From assembly GCA_002367105.1 (NCBI GenBank), contig DFCS01000039.1, positions 60,193 to 124,192 of the forward strand: a stretch of DNA of 64,000 nucleotides, written 5' to 3'. Position numbers and translations under genes: made by a program. The notes under the pieces are model-generated. The model was not told the origin of the DNA and searched no databases. It saw only the letters and a program-made list of their open reading frames with translations. Positions 7,875 through 16,213 of the stretch are shown here, piece after piece (within the stretch, counting starts at the first letter, position 1; each line of letters opens with the position of its first letter). The DNA comes from Hungatella sp. UBA3048. GTDB lineage: Bacteria > Bacillota > Clostridia > Lachnospirales > Lachnospiraceae.

Positions 7875-9410
7875 ATGAAGCATTCCATCAGGGCGCGTTT
7901 TGCTATAATTTTTGTATGTCTGATGGCCTTGGTCCTAATTTCTACATGGTTTGTAAACAACTGGTTTCTGGAGAGCTTTTACACCAACGATAAGGTGCAC
8001 ACTCTGGAGAGAGCCTATATGCAGATCGATAAGTTAGTGGCACAGGCGAATGAGAGTGGGAAAGGGATCATTGATTATTACAAGGACTCCTATGATCCGA
8101 ATTTTAAAAATGAAGGTCCGGCGCAGAAGATGTTCCGAACCATGGGTGAAAAATACAATCTGATGTTGGTGTTGATCGACAGCACCACAGACGAGGCCCT
8201 TATGTCCACAAACGGGGATCAGTTGTTAAAAAACAGGGTAGAGGCATATATATTCGGAAAGAACGTGCCGGAAGCCAGTGTTTTAGAAAGACACGACAAT
8301 TACATTGTTCAGAAGACATATGACAGGCGTTCCGATTCCTATTATCTGGAAAGCTGGGGGTATTTTTCTGACAATAAAACTATTTTCCTCATGTCTGTCC
8401 CTCTTGCCAGCATTACGGAAAGTGTGGCTCTGGCAAACCGTTTTCTTGCTTATGTAGGAGTGGTAGCACTGTTCATAGGAAGCATATTTATATATTTTAC
8501 CACAAAAAGAATTACTTCTCCTATCCTGCAACTTGCCAACTTGTCTGAAAAAATGTCGGCGTTGGACTTTGAGGCCAAATACATCGGCACAGAGGAAGAC
8601 GAGGTCGGGGTACTGGGCAACAGTATGAACCAGCTGTCCAACACCTTAAAGGATACCATTGGGCAGCTTAGGGCAGCCAACGAAAAGCTGCAGAAGGATA
8701 TTGATGAAAAGATAAAAATTGATGAAATGCGTAAGGATTTTATCGCTAATGTTTCCCATGAATTAAAGACGCCCATTGCCCTCATTCAGGGATATGCGGA
8801 GGGTCTTACGGAAGGGATGGCGGAGGATCCGGACAGCAGAGATTATTACTGCGGTGTCATCATGGACGAAGCGGGTAAAATGAATACCATGGTCCGTCAA
8901 TTACTTAATCTTACTGCTCTTGAATTCGGCAATGACAGTATTGAGATGGAACGCTTTGATCTGACGGAGCTGATCCGTGGAGTCATTAATTCGGCAGGAA
9001 TTCTGATACAGCAAAAGGGGGCAGAAGTGAAGCTGGAGGATTGCGGTCCAATTTATGTATCTGCTGATGAATTTAAAATAGAAGAAGTCATTACCAACTA
9101 CTTAAATAATGCGCTGAATCATTTGGATGGAGAGCGTAAGATCATATTTACGGCAGAGGAGAATGGAGAGGAAGCTCTTGTAACTGTATTTAACACAGGT
9201 CAGAATATCCCGGATGAGGACTTACCACAAATTTGGACCAAGTTTTTTAAGGTGGACAAGGCACATACAAGGGGATATGGGGGGAGTGGTATTGGTCTTT
9301 CTATTGTTAAGGCGATTATGGATTCCCATAATAAGTCATGTGGCGTTCGGAATGTGAAGGGCGGCGTGGAGTTTTGGTTTACTGTGGATTGTTATAAAGA
9401 AAATCTGTAG
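7875..9410 (+). CDS. Two-component sensor histidine kinase
   Basis: A 511-residue membrane kinase. A first transmembrane helix (about residues 8-30) is followed by an extracellular sensor domain of about 160 residues and a second transmembrane helix near 192-212. A HAMP linker follows (TSPILQLANLSEKM), then a HisKA domain with phosphoacceptor H295 (NVSHELKTPIALIQGYAEGL). The ATPase domain shows an N box (NYLNNALNHL) and a G box (GYGGSGIGLSIVKAIM). Partner of the regulator 28 bases upstream. The extracellular domain is not recognised as a named ligand-binding fold; an envelope signal is likely. The C-terminal boundary abuts the yjfB promoter. Confidence 0.93.
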   Translation: MKHSIRARFAIIFVCLMALVLISTWFVNNWFLESFYTNDKVHTLERAYMQIDKLVAQANESGKGIIDYYKDSYDPNFKNEGPAQKMFRTMGEKYNLMLVLIDSTTDEALMSTNGDQLLKNRVEAYIFGKNVPEASVLERHDNYIVQKTYDRRSDSYYLESWGYFSDNKTIFLMSVPLASITESVALANRFLAYVGVVALFIGSIFIYFTTKRITSPILQLANLSEKMSALDFEAKYIGTEEDEVGVLGNSMNQLSNTLKDTIGQLRAANEKLQKDIDEKIKIDEMRKDFIANVSHELKTPIALIQGYAEGLTEGMAEDPDSRDYYCGVIMDEAGKMNTMVRQLLNLTALEFGNDSIEMERFDLTELIRGVINSAGILIQQKGAEVKLEDCGPIYVSADEFKIEEVITNYLNNALNHLDGERKIIFTAEENGEEALVTVFNTGQNIPDEDLPQIWTKFFKVDKAHTRGYGGSGIGLSIVKAIMDSHNKSCGVRNVKGGVEFWFTVDCYKENL

Positions 9411-9415
9411 TATGT

Positions 9416-9442
9416 TATCCTAGAGAATAATATAGCCGATAT
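9416..9442 (+). promoter_or_regulatory. Sigma-28-like promoter of the yjfB-like gene
   Basis: GCCGATAT (9435-9442) matches the sigma-28 -10 element exactly. Fifteen bases upstream is TATC (9416-9419) in the -35 position, where TAAA is usual. The same TATC-N15-nnCGATA layout occurs before flagellin and fliD. Confidence 0.65.
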
Positions 9443-9503
9443 AAATAATAGAAAATGAATCAGGAATCACGTAAGCGTATTCTTTGAAAGGAGAATGAAA
9501 GAG

Positions 9504-9695
9504 ATGGATATTGGCGCAATGAGCATGGAGATGAGCCTTGCTAGAGTACAGCAGAGTGCAGGAATCAGCGTTGCTAAGAAGGCTATGGATTCTCAGGAAG
9601 TTGCTGCGGAGGGATTGCTTAAGATGGTGGAGACGGCGATTCCCGAACAGGTTCCAGGAAATGGGATCGGGGAGATCGTGGATACTAAGGCTTAG
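9504..9695 (+). CDS. YjfB-like motility protein
   Basis: A 63-residue protein beginning MDIGAMSMEMSLARVQQSAG, with a helix continuing as VAKKAMDSQEVAAEGLLKMV. This matches the short YjfB family, whose members are found beside flagellar genes and have no clear molecular role. The ATG at 9495 lies one base after AAAGGAG (9487-9493), too close, so 9504 is chosen (10-base spacing). A sigma-28-like promoter lies upstream and a terminator downstream, so it is a single-gene late flagellar unit. Confidence 0.8.
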   Translation: MDIGAMSMEMSLARVQQSAGISVAKKAMDSQEVAAEGLLKMVETAIPEQVPGNGIGEIVDTKA

Positions 9696-9703
9696 AGGGA
9701 AAT

Positions 9704-9734
9704 AGGGGGTATGCGGAGGCATATCCTCTTTTCT
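9704..9734 (+). terminator. Intrinsic terminator of the yjfB-like gene
   Basis: AGGGGGTATGC pairs with GCATATCCTCT (11 bp, two G-T pairs) over the loop GGAG and is followed by TTTTC. From here to 9944 (about 210 bases) the DNA is AT-rich with no open frame or clear motif. Confidence 0.75.
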
Positions 9735-9944
9735 ATAATAATGCAGAAATTGTACATTACACTTTAGTTGATGTTGAGATTATCAATTCCTTTTGCGGTG
9801 CTGTGAAGTGATCTTAAGTCAATAATTTTACCGGGATTTTTGAGTAGAAGTATAAATGACAAAGCTAGTCTTATATGCAGGATAGTTTGCAGGTATCATT
9901 ATAATAATAAATAAAAATATTTTTTAAATATTAAAAAAAAGACT

Positions 9945-9971
9945 TATCTTTTATTCTCATTGGTACGATAA
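9945..9971 (+). promoter_or_regulatory. Sigma-28-like promoter of flagellin
   Basis: TATC (9945-9948), 15 bases, then TACGATAA (9964-9971). The -10 agrees with the sigma-28 consensus at CGATAA. Transcription from here gives a leader of about 215 bases. Confidence 0.6.
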
Positions 9972-10037
9972 AGTACATGAAAGGAAGTTATAGAAAAACA
10001 TATATCTGAATTCATTTGAATATTATGTTTCACATAC

Positions 10038-10184
10038 TTCCAGGAGATACATGTGTCAAAAACTGGAATCATTCCTGCGGCTGGTACCCCGCAAGATTCC
10101 GCTGATATGATTTACTTATTTTCCTGAATCAGGAAAATACATCACACAGGGAAAAGGAATTCCCTGAAAACACATTCAAGGAGG
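10038..10184 (+). promoter_or_regulatory. Structured flagellin mRNA leader with candidate CsrA sites
   Basis: Several hairpins follow one another. TTCCAG/CTGGAA (10038-10068) excludes GGAATC...TGCGG/CCGCA...GATTCC (10065-10100). Then come an 11-bp palindrome TATTTTCCTGA/TCAGGAAAATA (10117-10139) and CAGGGAA/TTCCCTG (10147-10166) with loop AAGGAA. The last presents GGA in a loop, as CsrA prefers, and its flank reads ACAGGGA. The ribosome site AAGGAGG (10178-10184) supplies a second GGA. Two GGA sites, one over the Shine-Dalgarno, is the known arrangement of the B. subtilis hag leader. Confidence 0.6.
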
Positions 10185-10192
10185 AAATATCT

Positions 10193-11038
10193 ATGAGAAT
10201 TCAACACAACATTGCTGCTTTAAATGCACACAGACAGTTAGGAAACAATAACAGCACCGTAAGCAAGAGCCTTGAGAAATTATCTTCTGGTTACAGAATC
10301 AACCGTGCAGGTGATGACGCTGCTGGTCTTGCTATTTCTGAGAAAATGAGAGCACAGATCACAAGCCTTGATACTGCTCAGAAGAATGCTAACGATGGTA
10401 TTTCTTTGATCCAGACAGCTGAAGGTGCTTTAACAGAAGTTCATTCCATGTTAAATCGTATGGTTGAGTTATCTATGCAGTCTGCTAATGGAATCTATGA
10501 CCAGGATGTTGACCGTAAGAACTTACAGGAAGAATATGATCAGTTAACAACTGAAATTGATCGTATCGCTAATACCACAACTTTCAATGGAACAAAACTT
10601 TTGAATGGTAATGGGGCAGCAGCAACAACGATTACACTTCAGATTGGTGATACAGCAAGCACCAACAATATGTTAGGTGTAAAGATCAGCAGCATTGCAA
10701 CTTCTGCAACAGGAATGTCAGGAATTGGTTCTGCTAAGATCGATGGTGCTGATACTACCAAGGCTGCAGCTACTATATCTAAAGTTAAGGATGCTATCAA
10801 CTATGTTTCCAGTATTCGTGGTAAGCTGGGTGCATACCAGAACCGTCTGGAGCACACAGTTAACAACTTAGGCGCAACCGCTGAGAACATGACTGCTGCA
10901 GAAAGCCGCATTCGTGACGTGGATATGGCAAAAGAGATGATGTCCTATACCAAGAACAACATTCTTGTTCAGGCTTCTCAGGCTATGCTGGCTCAGGCAA
11001 ATCAGCTTCCACAGGGCGTTTTACAGTTACTTCAGTAA
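10193..11038 (+). CDS. fliC: Flagellin
   Basis: A 281-residue flagellar filament subunit. The N-terminal D0/D1 region is MRIQHNIAALNAHRQLG to about residue 140, and the C-terminal D1/D0 region ends ASQAMLAQANQLPQGVLQLL. The central variable part is only about 60 residues and rich in Ser, Thr, Ala and Gly, so there are no D2/D3 domains; its Ser/Thr content offers O-glycosylation sites. The D1 helix reads LNRMVELSMQSANG and keeps the Arg of the TLR5-binding region. It is exported unfolded by the flagellar system with FliS. AAGGAGG precedes the start. It has a sigma-28-like promoter, CsrA-type leader and strong terminator. A glycosylation island follows. Confidence 0.98.
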   Translation: MRIQHNIAALNAHRQLGNNNSTVSKSLEKLSSGYRINRAGDDAAGLAISEKMRAQITSLDTAQKNANDGISLIQTAEGALTEVHSMLNRMVELSMQSANGIYDQDVDRKNLQEEYDQLTTEIDRIANTTTFNGTKLLNGNGAAATTITLQIGDTASTNNMLGVKISSIATSATGMSGIGSAKIDGADTTKAAATISKVKDAINYVSSIRGKLGAYQNRLEHTVNNLGATAENMTAAESRIRDVDMAKEMMSYTKNNILVQASQAMLAQANQLPQGVLQLLQ

Positions 11039-11058
11039 TTGCCGCATTTTAAGCTTAC

Positions 11059-11096
11059 AATCCCCCGGAAAGATGATTTTTCGGGGGATTATTTTA
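11059..11096 (+). terminator. Intrinsic terminator of flagellin
   Basis: AATCCCCCG / CGGGGGATT stem (11059-11067 with 11082-11090) followed by ATTTTAT, 20 bases after the flagellin stop. Some read-through into the next gene 26 bases later is possible. Confidence 0.85.
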
Positions 11097-11116
11097 TCGA
11101 ATTAGGAGGAGTTCTT

Positions 11117-12451
11117 ATGAAACCGGTCATTCGTCTGTCCCAGTGCATGATTGTGAAGGATGAGGAAAAAAATATCAGGCAGGCTTTGAATTGGGGAAAA
11201 GGAATTGTCTGCGAGCAGATTGTGGTAGACACGGGGTCTACCGATAAGACAGTAGAAATAGCGGAAGCTATGGGAGCAAAGGTCTTTCATTTTCCATGGG
11301 AGCATGATTTTTCTGCCGCTAAAAACTTTGCTATTGAGCAGGCAAAAGGAAATTGGATTGCGTTTCTTGATGCAGATGAATATTTTTCAGATGAAGATGC
11401 GAGAAAGATATTACCAATGCTAAAAAGAGTGGAAAAGAATTCTACGCATCCGGCCCGCCCTCATGTGATACGGACTTTGCTGGTGAATTTGGATGACTCC
11501 GGGAATCGTATAAATACTGGGGTGCAGTATCGGATTTTCAGGAATATTCCAAAGCTTCGTTATCGAAGCAGGATTCATGAATATCTGGATTTAACCGACG
11601 GAAGTCAGCTTTTTTCCTGGGATGCCATGGAGACCCTTGCTGTTTTCCATACCGGTTACGCAAGGGCAGTATGCATAGAAAAAAAGAAAGAAGAGCGCAA
11701 TATCTTCATGATACGAAAAGAACTGGAAAAAGATCCTGGAAATTCCATGATGTGGTCTTATCTTGGAGATTCTCTTCTGGCAGATGAAAAGCTGGAGGAG
11801 GCAGAGGAAGCTTTTTTCCGTGCAACTGAGAACCCGGATGCTATTATGGAGATAGACAGAAAGAATCTCAGCTTTGCCTTTTGGCTTAAGACAAAGTATA
11901 TAAGGAATTCCGGCAGTGAAGAAGATTTTATGGAGGTTTACCAAAAAGCGAAAAACCGTGGATGTGATACTCCTGATGTGGACTATTGGGCAGGGCAATG
12001 GTTTTGCAGACAAGGAGCGGAGGAGAAGACAAGGATGTATTTTGAACAGGCTCTTCATATGCTTGATGAGTATAAGGGAAATGACCCTCTTGACATGTCT
12101 GGAAGACTTACCTTTGTATATCAGTGGCTCTTTTTCTTCTATGCAAAGTATAATCGTTCTGCTGAGATGATCCGTTACGGCGTGTTTACATTAAGGGCAG
12201 AACCTTACGAATTTTCTGTCTTGAAGGAAATATTGTTTTTACTAAAGAAAGAGCCGGGTGAGGAAAAGACTGCCTTCGCTACTTTTGGTTTTTTGTCAAA
12301 GCTCTATGACCTTTCTTCTTTTAAGAATAAGGCTTTTTTAATAAAGGTATCAGAGAAGGTTCCTTTTCCTGCATTGAAGGAGAAGATTAATCATTTGTTA
12401 TCAGATGAGGAACGAGAATTTATCGCTGGGGCCGGAGATATCTTCGGGTAA
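11117..12451 (+). CDS. GT2 family glycosyltransferase with TPR-like C-terminus
   Basis: A 444-residue protein. The GT-A domain shows LSQCMIVKDEEKNIRQALNW, VVDTGSTDKTVEIAEAMGA and the metal motif LDADEYF; a conserved RIHEYLDL block follows. The C-terminal half has helical repeats (SYLGDSLLADEKLEEAEEAF). Such fusions glycosylate flagellin or peptides in many Firmicutes. AGGAGG at 11104-11109 and ATG at 11117 decide the start; the frame is open further upstream into the flagellin terminator, but no ribosome site supports that. As the first gene after flagellin, with normal base composition, it may be an older gene that predates the AT-rich island. Flagellin is the likely acceptor by position. 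Confidence 0.82.
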   Translation: MKPVIRLSQCMIVKDEEKNIRQALNWGKGIVCEQIVVDTGSTDKTVEIAEAMGAKVFHFPWEHDFSAAKNFAIEQAKGNWIAFLDADEYFSDEDARKILPMLKRVEKNSTHPARPHVIRTLLVNLDDSGNRINTGVQYRIFRNIPKLRYRSRIHEYLDLTDGSQLFSWDAMETLAVFHTGYARAVCIEKKKEERNIFMIRKELEKDPGNSMMWSYLGDSLLADEKLEEAEEAFFRATENPDAIMEIDRKNLSFAFWLKTKYIRNSGSEEDFMEVYQKAKNRGCDTPDVDYWAGQWFCRQGAEEKTRMYFEQALHMLDEYKGNDPLDMSGRLTFVYQWLFFFYAKYNRSAEMIRYGVFTLRAEPYEFSVLKEILFLLKKEPGEEKTAFATFGFLSKLYDLSSFKNKAFLIKVSEKVPFPALKEKINHLLSDEEREFIAGAGDIFG

Positions 12452-12520
12452 AAGTAATTTGGAATTATTAAAAACCTATGTAATAATACAAGATGTTTGA
12501 AGCATGGTAGGAGGCACAGA

Positions 12521-14983
12521 ATGAAGAAAGCGCAGAAAAAAAAGGCTTTGGAATTTGTACAGACACTTTATCAGGCGCATGAACATATTAGGAGAATGAT
12601 GGATAACAATGACACTGCTCTAGCGATGGATTTGCTGGAGCAGTGTCAGCAGGGGGCAATAAAACTGGGAGACCTGATAGAGCAGGCAGAAGGGGAAGGT
12701 TTTATTACAATTGGCTTTTTAGAAGAATACTGTGAACTTATCTACCACATACATAAAGGAATTGGAAATAATAAAAATGAATTAATCAGAAAAATATATA
12801 AAACGCTTCGTAGAAAGCTTATACAGATTGAAAACAGTATAAAAAATGACATTAAACAACAGTTAGAAGTCGTATTTCTTCCTTATAATGCATCTATGTG
12901 GGACTCCTTGGAAAGTATATGGAAAGCAGCAGAAAGTGATGAAAATAGTGATGCATATGTCATTCCTATCCCTTACTACGATAGAAATCCAGATGGGAGT
13001 TTTAGGAAAGAACATTGGGAAGGAAACCTGTTTCCTGATTATGTGCCAATTACGAAATACGATGCCTATGATTTTGAAGAACGTCATCCTGATATAATAT
13101 TTATTCACAATCCATATGATGATTGCAATAGTGTGACAAGTGTGCATCCATTTTTTTATTCTGAGAATTTAAAACAGTTTACAGATAATCTTGTATATAT
13201 ACCTTACTTTATTTTAGATGAGATTTCACCAAATAATCAACAGGCAATAGAAGGAATGGAACATTTCTGTACGGTACCAGGTGTAATTAATGCAGATAAC
13301 ATTATTGTACAGTCTGAGACCATGCGTCTTATTTACATCAGTGTATTAACAAAAGCCGCTGGAGAAGATACGAGGAATTATTGGGAAAATAAAATATTAG
13401 GTCTTGGCTCTCCCAAAATTGACAAGGTATTAAACACAAAGAGAGAAGATATGCTAATATCGGAGGACTGGAAGAATATAATGCAGAAGTCCGATGGAAG
13501 CTGGAAGAAAATAGTTTTATATAATACCAGTATCGGTGCGTTGTTACAGTATAACAGTAAGTTCCTAGAAAAGATTAAAGATGTTTTCAGAATTTTTAAA
13601 GAAAATAAAAATGAAGTGGCATTGCTATGGCGTCCACATCCGCTTATTAAGGCAACTATAGAATCTATGAGACCTCAATTGTGGAATGAATATCAGGAAT
13701 TGGTAGGTCAATATCAGGAAGAAGGTTGGGGGATATATGATGATTCAATGGATATTGATAGAGCTGTAGTGATTAGCGATGCTTATTATGGGGACGAAAG
13801 TTCAGTAGCACGTTTATTTTCGAAAGTTGATGGAACAGTCATGATTCAAAGCGTAGAAGGTGAAAATATACTTTATTCAGATTGCTCGATAACGGAAAAT
13901 AATTTATATTTTTATTTATTAAGTACAAAAGCATTAATGAAATATAATTTATTTACTAGGGAAGTTTCTTTTGTTTCGGGATTAAATATAGAATATTATG
14001 GGATTAGCAATATTGATACCATGATAAGTGATAATGAAAATTTATTTATGTTGGATATCAGTGGTAAGTATTTAATTAAGTGTATATTAAAAACAAATCA
14101 GTATGAGTACATTGATATTTCCTGTAACAAGGATGAATATTGGAATTTTGCTGCATTAGCTAAATATGAAAATAAAATTTTTGTATTTCCGAGACTAGCT
14201 GACGCAGTTGTGGTGATAGAGGTTAATAGCCAGAATGTTTATAGACAGACAGCTTTGTATCAGGATATAAAATCTATATATAATACTCCCCCTTTTTTTT
14301 CGTGTGGGATTCATAATAAAAATGAAATGTGGCTTATTAATGAAAGAGGAAAGATAATTGTTAAATATATGTTGGATTCAGAAGAGTATAAAATATACTA
14401 TTTGCCTAATTTTATTGAAAGATGTATTAATGCCACTTTATCAGGTACTACAATATATCTGTTAGGTGCATTAGGTAAGATTTATTTATGGAAGATTGGA
14501 GCTTCTGATGTAGAAGAAATAGTAAATTTAAAATCGGCTGATGCAGAATATGCAAGAATTATTGTTGTAAATGAGACTGCTTTTATTCTTCCGCATTTCG
14601 GAAAGAATATCTTGAAATTAAACACAAAAACTAAAGATATTCAGGTTTTTGATGATTATCCTAAAGATTTCAAATATCAACTGCCAACAAATTGGGCAAA
14701 ATATTGGAATTATTGTGAAGATATTTATTACATATATTTTGCAATGCAATCTGCAAATTATATGTTATGTGTGAACAAAAGAAATGAATGTATCGAGTGG
14801 AGAAAAATAACACTTCCAACAGATGAAGAACAAATTGAATATTGTAAAACAAATTATAAAATGCTGGATGAGAAAGGAATATCGTTAGCAGGTTATTTAG
14901 CGTGGCTAGTTCGGGAGCGCCATTCAATAAATATATTAGCAACGAGTGATGTAGGTGAGAATATTTGGAAAAGAATTCAATAA
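12521..14983 (+). CDS. CDP-glycerol glycerophosphotransferase-like protein fused to a beta-propeller-like domain
   Basis: An 820-residue protein. After a helical N-terminus (1-105), residues about 115-430 resemble the GT-B fold of poly(glycerol/ribitol-phosphate) transferases. They contain NIIVQSETM, GLGSPKIDKVL, KIVLYNTSIG, a basic LLWRPHPLI motif and ISDAYYGDESSVARLF, in the order of TagF-type motifs. Residues about 430-760 are repeated beta-rich blades (for example VDGTVMIQSVEGENILY, SISGK-like turns, TTIYLLGALGKIYLWKIG), suggesting a propeller. This could transfer a polyol-phosphate from CDP-polyol to flagellin glycan. That fits the CDP-pentitol genes at the island's end. The start is ATG 12521 with AGGAGG at 12509-12514. 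The gene is strongly AT-rich. Confidence 0.6.
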   Translation: MKKAQKKKALEFVQTLYQAHEHIRRMMDNNDTALAMDLLEQCQQGAIKLGDLIEQAEGEGFITIGFLEEYCELIYHIHKGIGNNKNELIRKIYKTLRRKLIQIENSIKNDIKQQLEVVFLPYNASMWDSLESIWKAAESDENSDAYVIPIPYYDRNPDGSFRKEHWEGNLFPDYVPITKYDAYDFEERHPDIIFIHNPYDDCNSVTSVHPFFYSENLKQFTDNLVYIPYFILDEISPNNQQAIEGMEHFCTVPGVINADNIIVQSETMRLIYISVLTKAAGEDTRNYWENKILGLGSPKIDKVLNTKREDMLISEDWKNIMQKSDGSWKKIVLYNTSIGALLQYNSKFLEKIKDVFRIFKENKNEVALLWRPHPLIKATIESMRPQLWNEYQELVGQYQEEGWGIYDDSMDIDRAVVISDAYYGDESSVARLFSKVDGTVMIQSVEGENILYSDCSITENNLYFYLLSTKALMKYNLFTREVSFVSGLNIEYYGISNIDTMISDNENLFMLDISGKYLIKCILKTNQYEYIDISCNKDEYWNFAALAKYENKIFVFPRLADAVVVIEVNSQNVYRQTALYQDIKSIYNTPPFFSCGIHNKNEMWLINERGKIIVKYMLDSEEYKIYYLPNFIERCINATLSGTTIYLLGALGKIYLWKIGASDVEEIVNLKSADAEYARIIVVNETAFILPHFGKNILKLNTKTKDIQVFDDYPKDFKYQLPTNWAKYWNYCEDIYYIYFAMQSANYMLCVNKRNECIEWRKITLPTDEEQIEYCKTNYKMLDEKGISLAGYLAWLVRERHSINILATSDVGENIWKRIQ

Positions 14984-16113
14984 AGAAAAGGGAGATTGAA
15001 ATAGATAAAAGGTTGATAGATTCAAGAAACTATTATATTTGGGGAACTGGAGTTAGAGCTAAACAAATAAACGAATATTTTGCAAATCATCTAAAAAGAA
15101 TCAAGTTGATAGGATATATAGATAATGATTCATCGAAATGGGAAGGTGAATTTTATGGAAAGAAGATATATTCACCGGAAGTTTTAAAAGAAAATAAAGA
15201 AAGTTATATCATAATTGCAAATATGTTTTCGGATGAAATAACAAATCAGATTATAAAAAGTTATCCATGGTATAGGGATAGAATTGCAGATACTCTCTTT
15301 TTTGAGCGACAACAAGTGATATCTAGATATAAAGATTGTAAAGAAAATGAGATTCAGGATATTGTAAATTATCTGGTAGACCATCCGCTTCAAGTTTTTA
15401 ATTATCCATTTGTAGAAAAGTATGATAATGAAGATTTCGATATAAAGTATGATAAGGAGAAGAAGCTTTTTTATACACTATATTATAACAAGAAAATGTA
15501 TTTTTCTCGTTCATTTCATGATGAAGAAAAAGTAAGGGAATATTATAAATCTATTTGTCTTGAGCAAGATTTTCACTCTCCACATAAATACTTGACGGAT
15601 ATATTTGAAGTTCCGAATAATGCTGTGGTTGTGGATGCAGGCGTTGCTGAAGGAAATTTTGCGCTCTCCATAGTTGAATGTGCAAAAAAAATATATCTGT
15701 TTGAGCCGGATAAAGAATGGGTAGAAGCATTGAAATATACATTTGAACCATATAATGAAAAGGTCGTGATAGTAAATAAGAGTTTATCAAATTATATAGA
15801 TGACAACACTACTACAATTGATGAAACATTAAATGGTTCAAGCGTGGATTTTATAAAGATGGATATTGAAGGAGAAGAGTATTATGCAATACAAGGAGCA
15901 ATAAAAAGTATTGAGATTTCTGAAGATGTAAAATGTGTTGTTTGTACCTATCATCAGGAATTTGCATACAGTAAAATTAAAACATTGCTGGAAGACTTAT
16001 ATTTTAAAATTGAAACTTCCACAGGATATATGTGGTATCCTGAAAATTTTAATGTTATGAGAGCGCCTGTCTTGCGAAGAGGTGTTATTAGAGCAGAGAA
16101 GAAAAGGTTATAA
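14965..16113 (+). CDS. FkbM-family methyltransferase with N-terminal Rossmann-like domain
   Basis: A 382-residue two-domain protein. Residues about 20-105 form a dinucleotide-fold-like unit: YYIWGTGVRAKQINEYF, then LIGYIDNDSSKW and YIIIANMF. Residues about 205-365 are an S-adenosylmethionine methyltransferase of the FkbM type, with VVVDAGVAEGNFAL (SAM loop), IYLFEPDKEW and VDFIKMDIEGEEYYAI. It would O-methylate a sugar. The start is TTG, with AGGTGAG upstream, and overlaps the previous gene by 19 bases, so the two are coupled. The extra N-terminal domain recurs in the next six genes. AT-rich codon use. Confidence 0.8.
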   Translation: MEKNSIKKREIEIDKRLIDSRNYYIWGTGVRAKQINEYFANHLKRIKLIGYIDNDSSKWEGEFYGKKIYSPEVLKENKESYIIIANMFSDEITNQIIKSYPWYRDRIADTLFFERQQVISRYKDCKENEIQDIVNYLVDHPLQVFNYPFVEKYDNEDFDIKYDKEKKLFYTLYYNKKMYFSRSFHDEEKVREYYKSICLEQDFHSPHKYLTDIFEVPNNAVVVDAGVAEGNFALSIVECAKKIYLFEPDKEWVEALKYTFEPYNEKVVIVNKSLSNYIDDNTTTIDETLNGSSVDFIKMDIEGEEYYAIQGAIKSIEISEDVKCVVCTYHQEFAYSKIKTLLEDLYFKIETSTGYMWYPENFNVMRAPVLRRGVIRAEKKRL

Positions 16114-16213
16114 GTAAGATAAATAATAAGGATATAAATTAAAGTATACATAAATAATTTATAAGATAAAAAATTTGAATATGCAAATTAGTAATGAATT
16201 ATGAAGGAGTATT

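Noticed and set aside
9735..9944. A small gene or RNA in the AT-rich gap before the flagellin promoter
   Set aside because: No frame with a ribosome site and no stable stem or terminator was seen.
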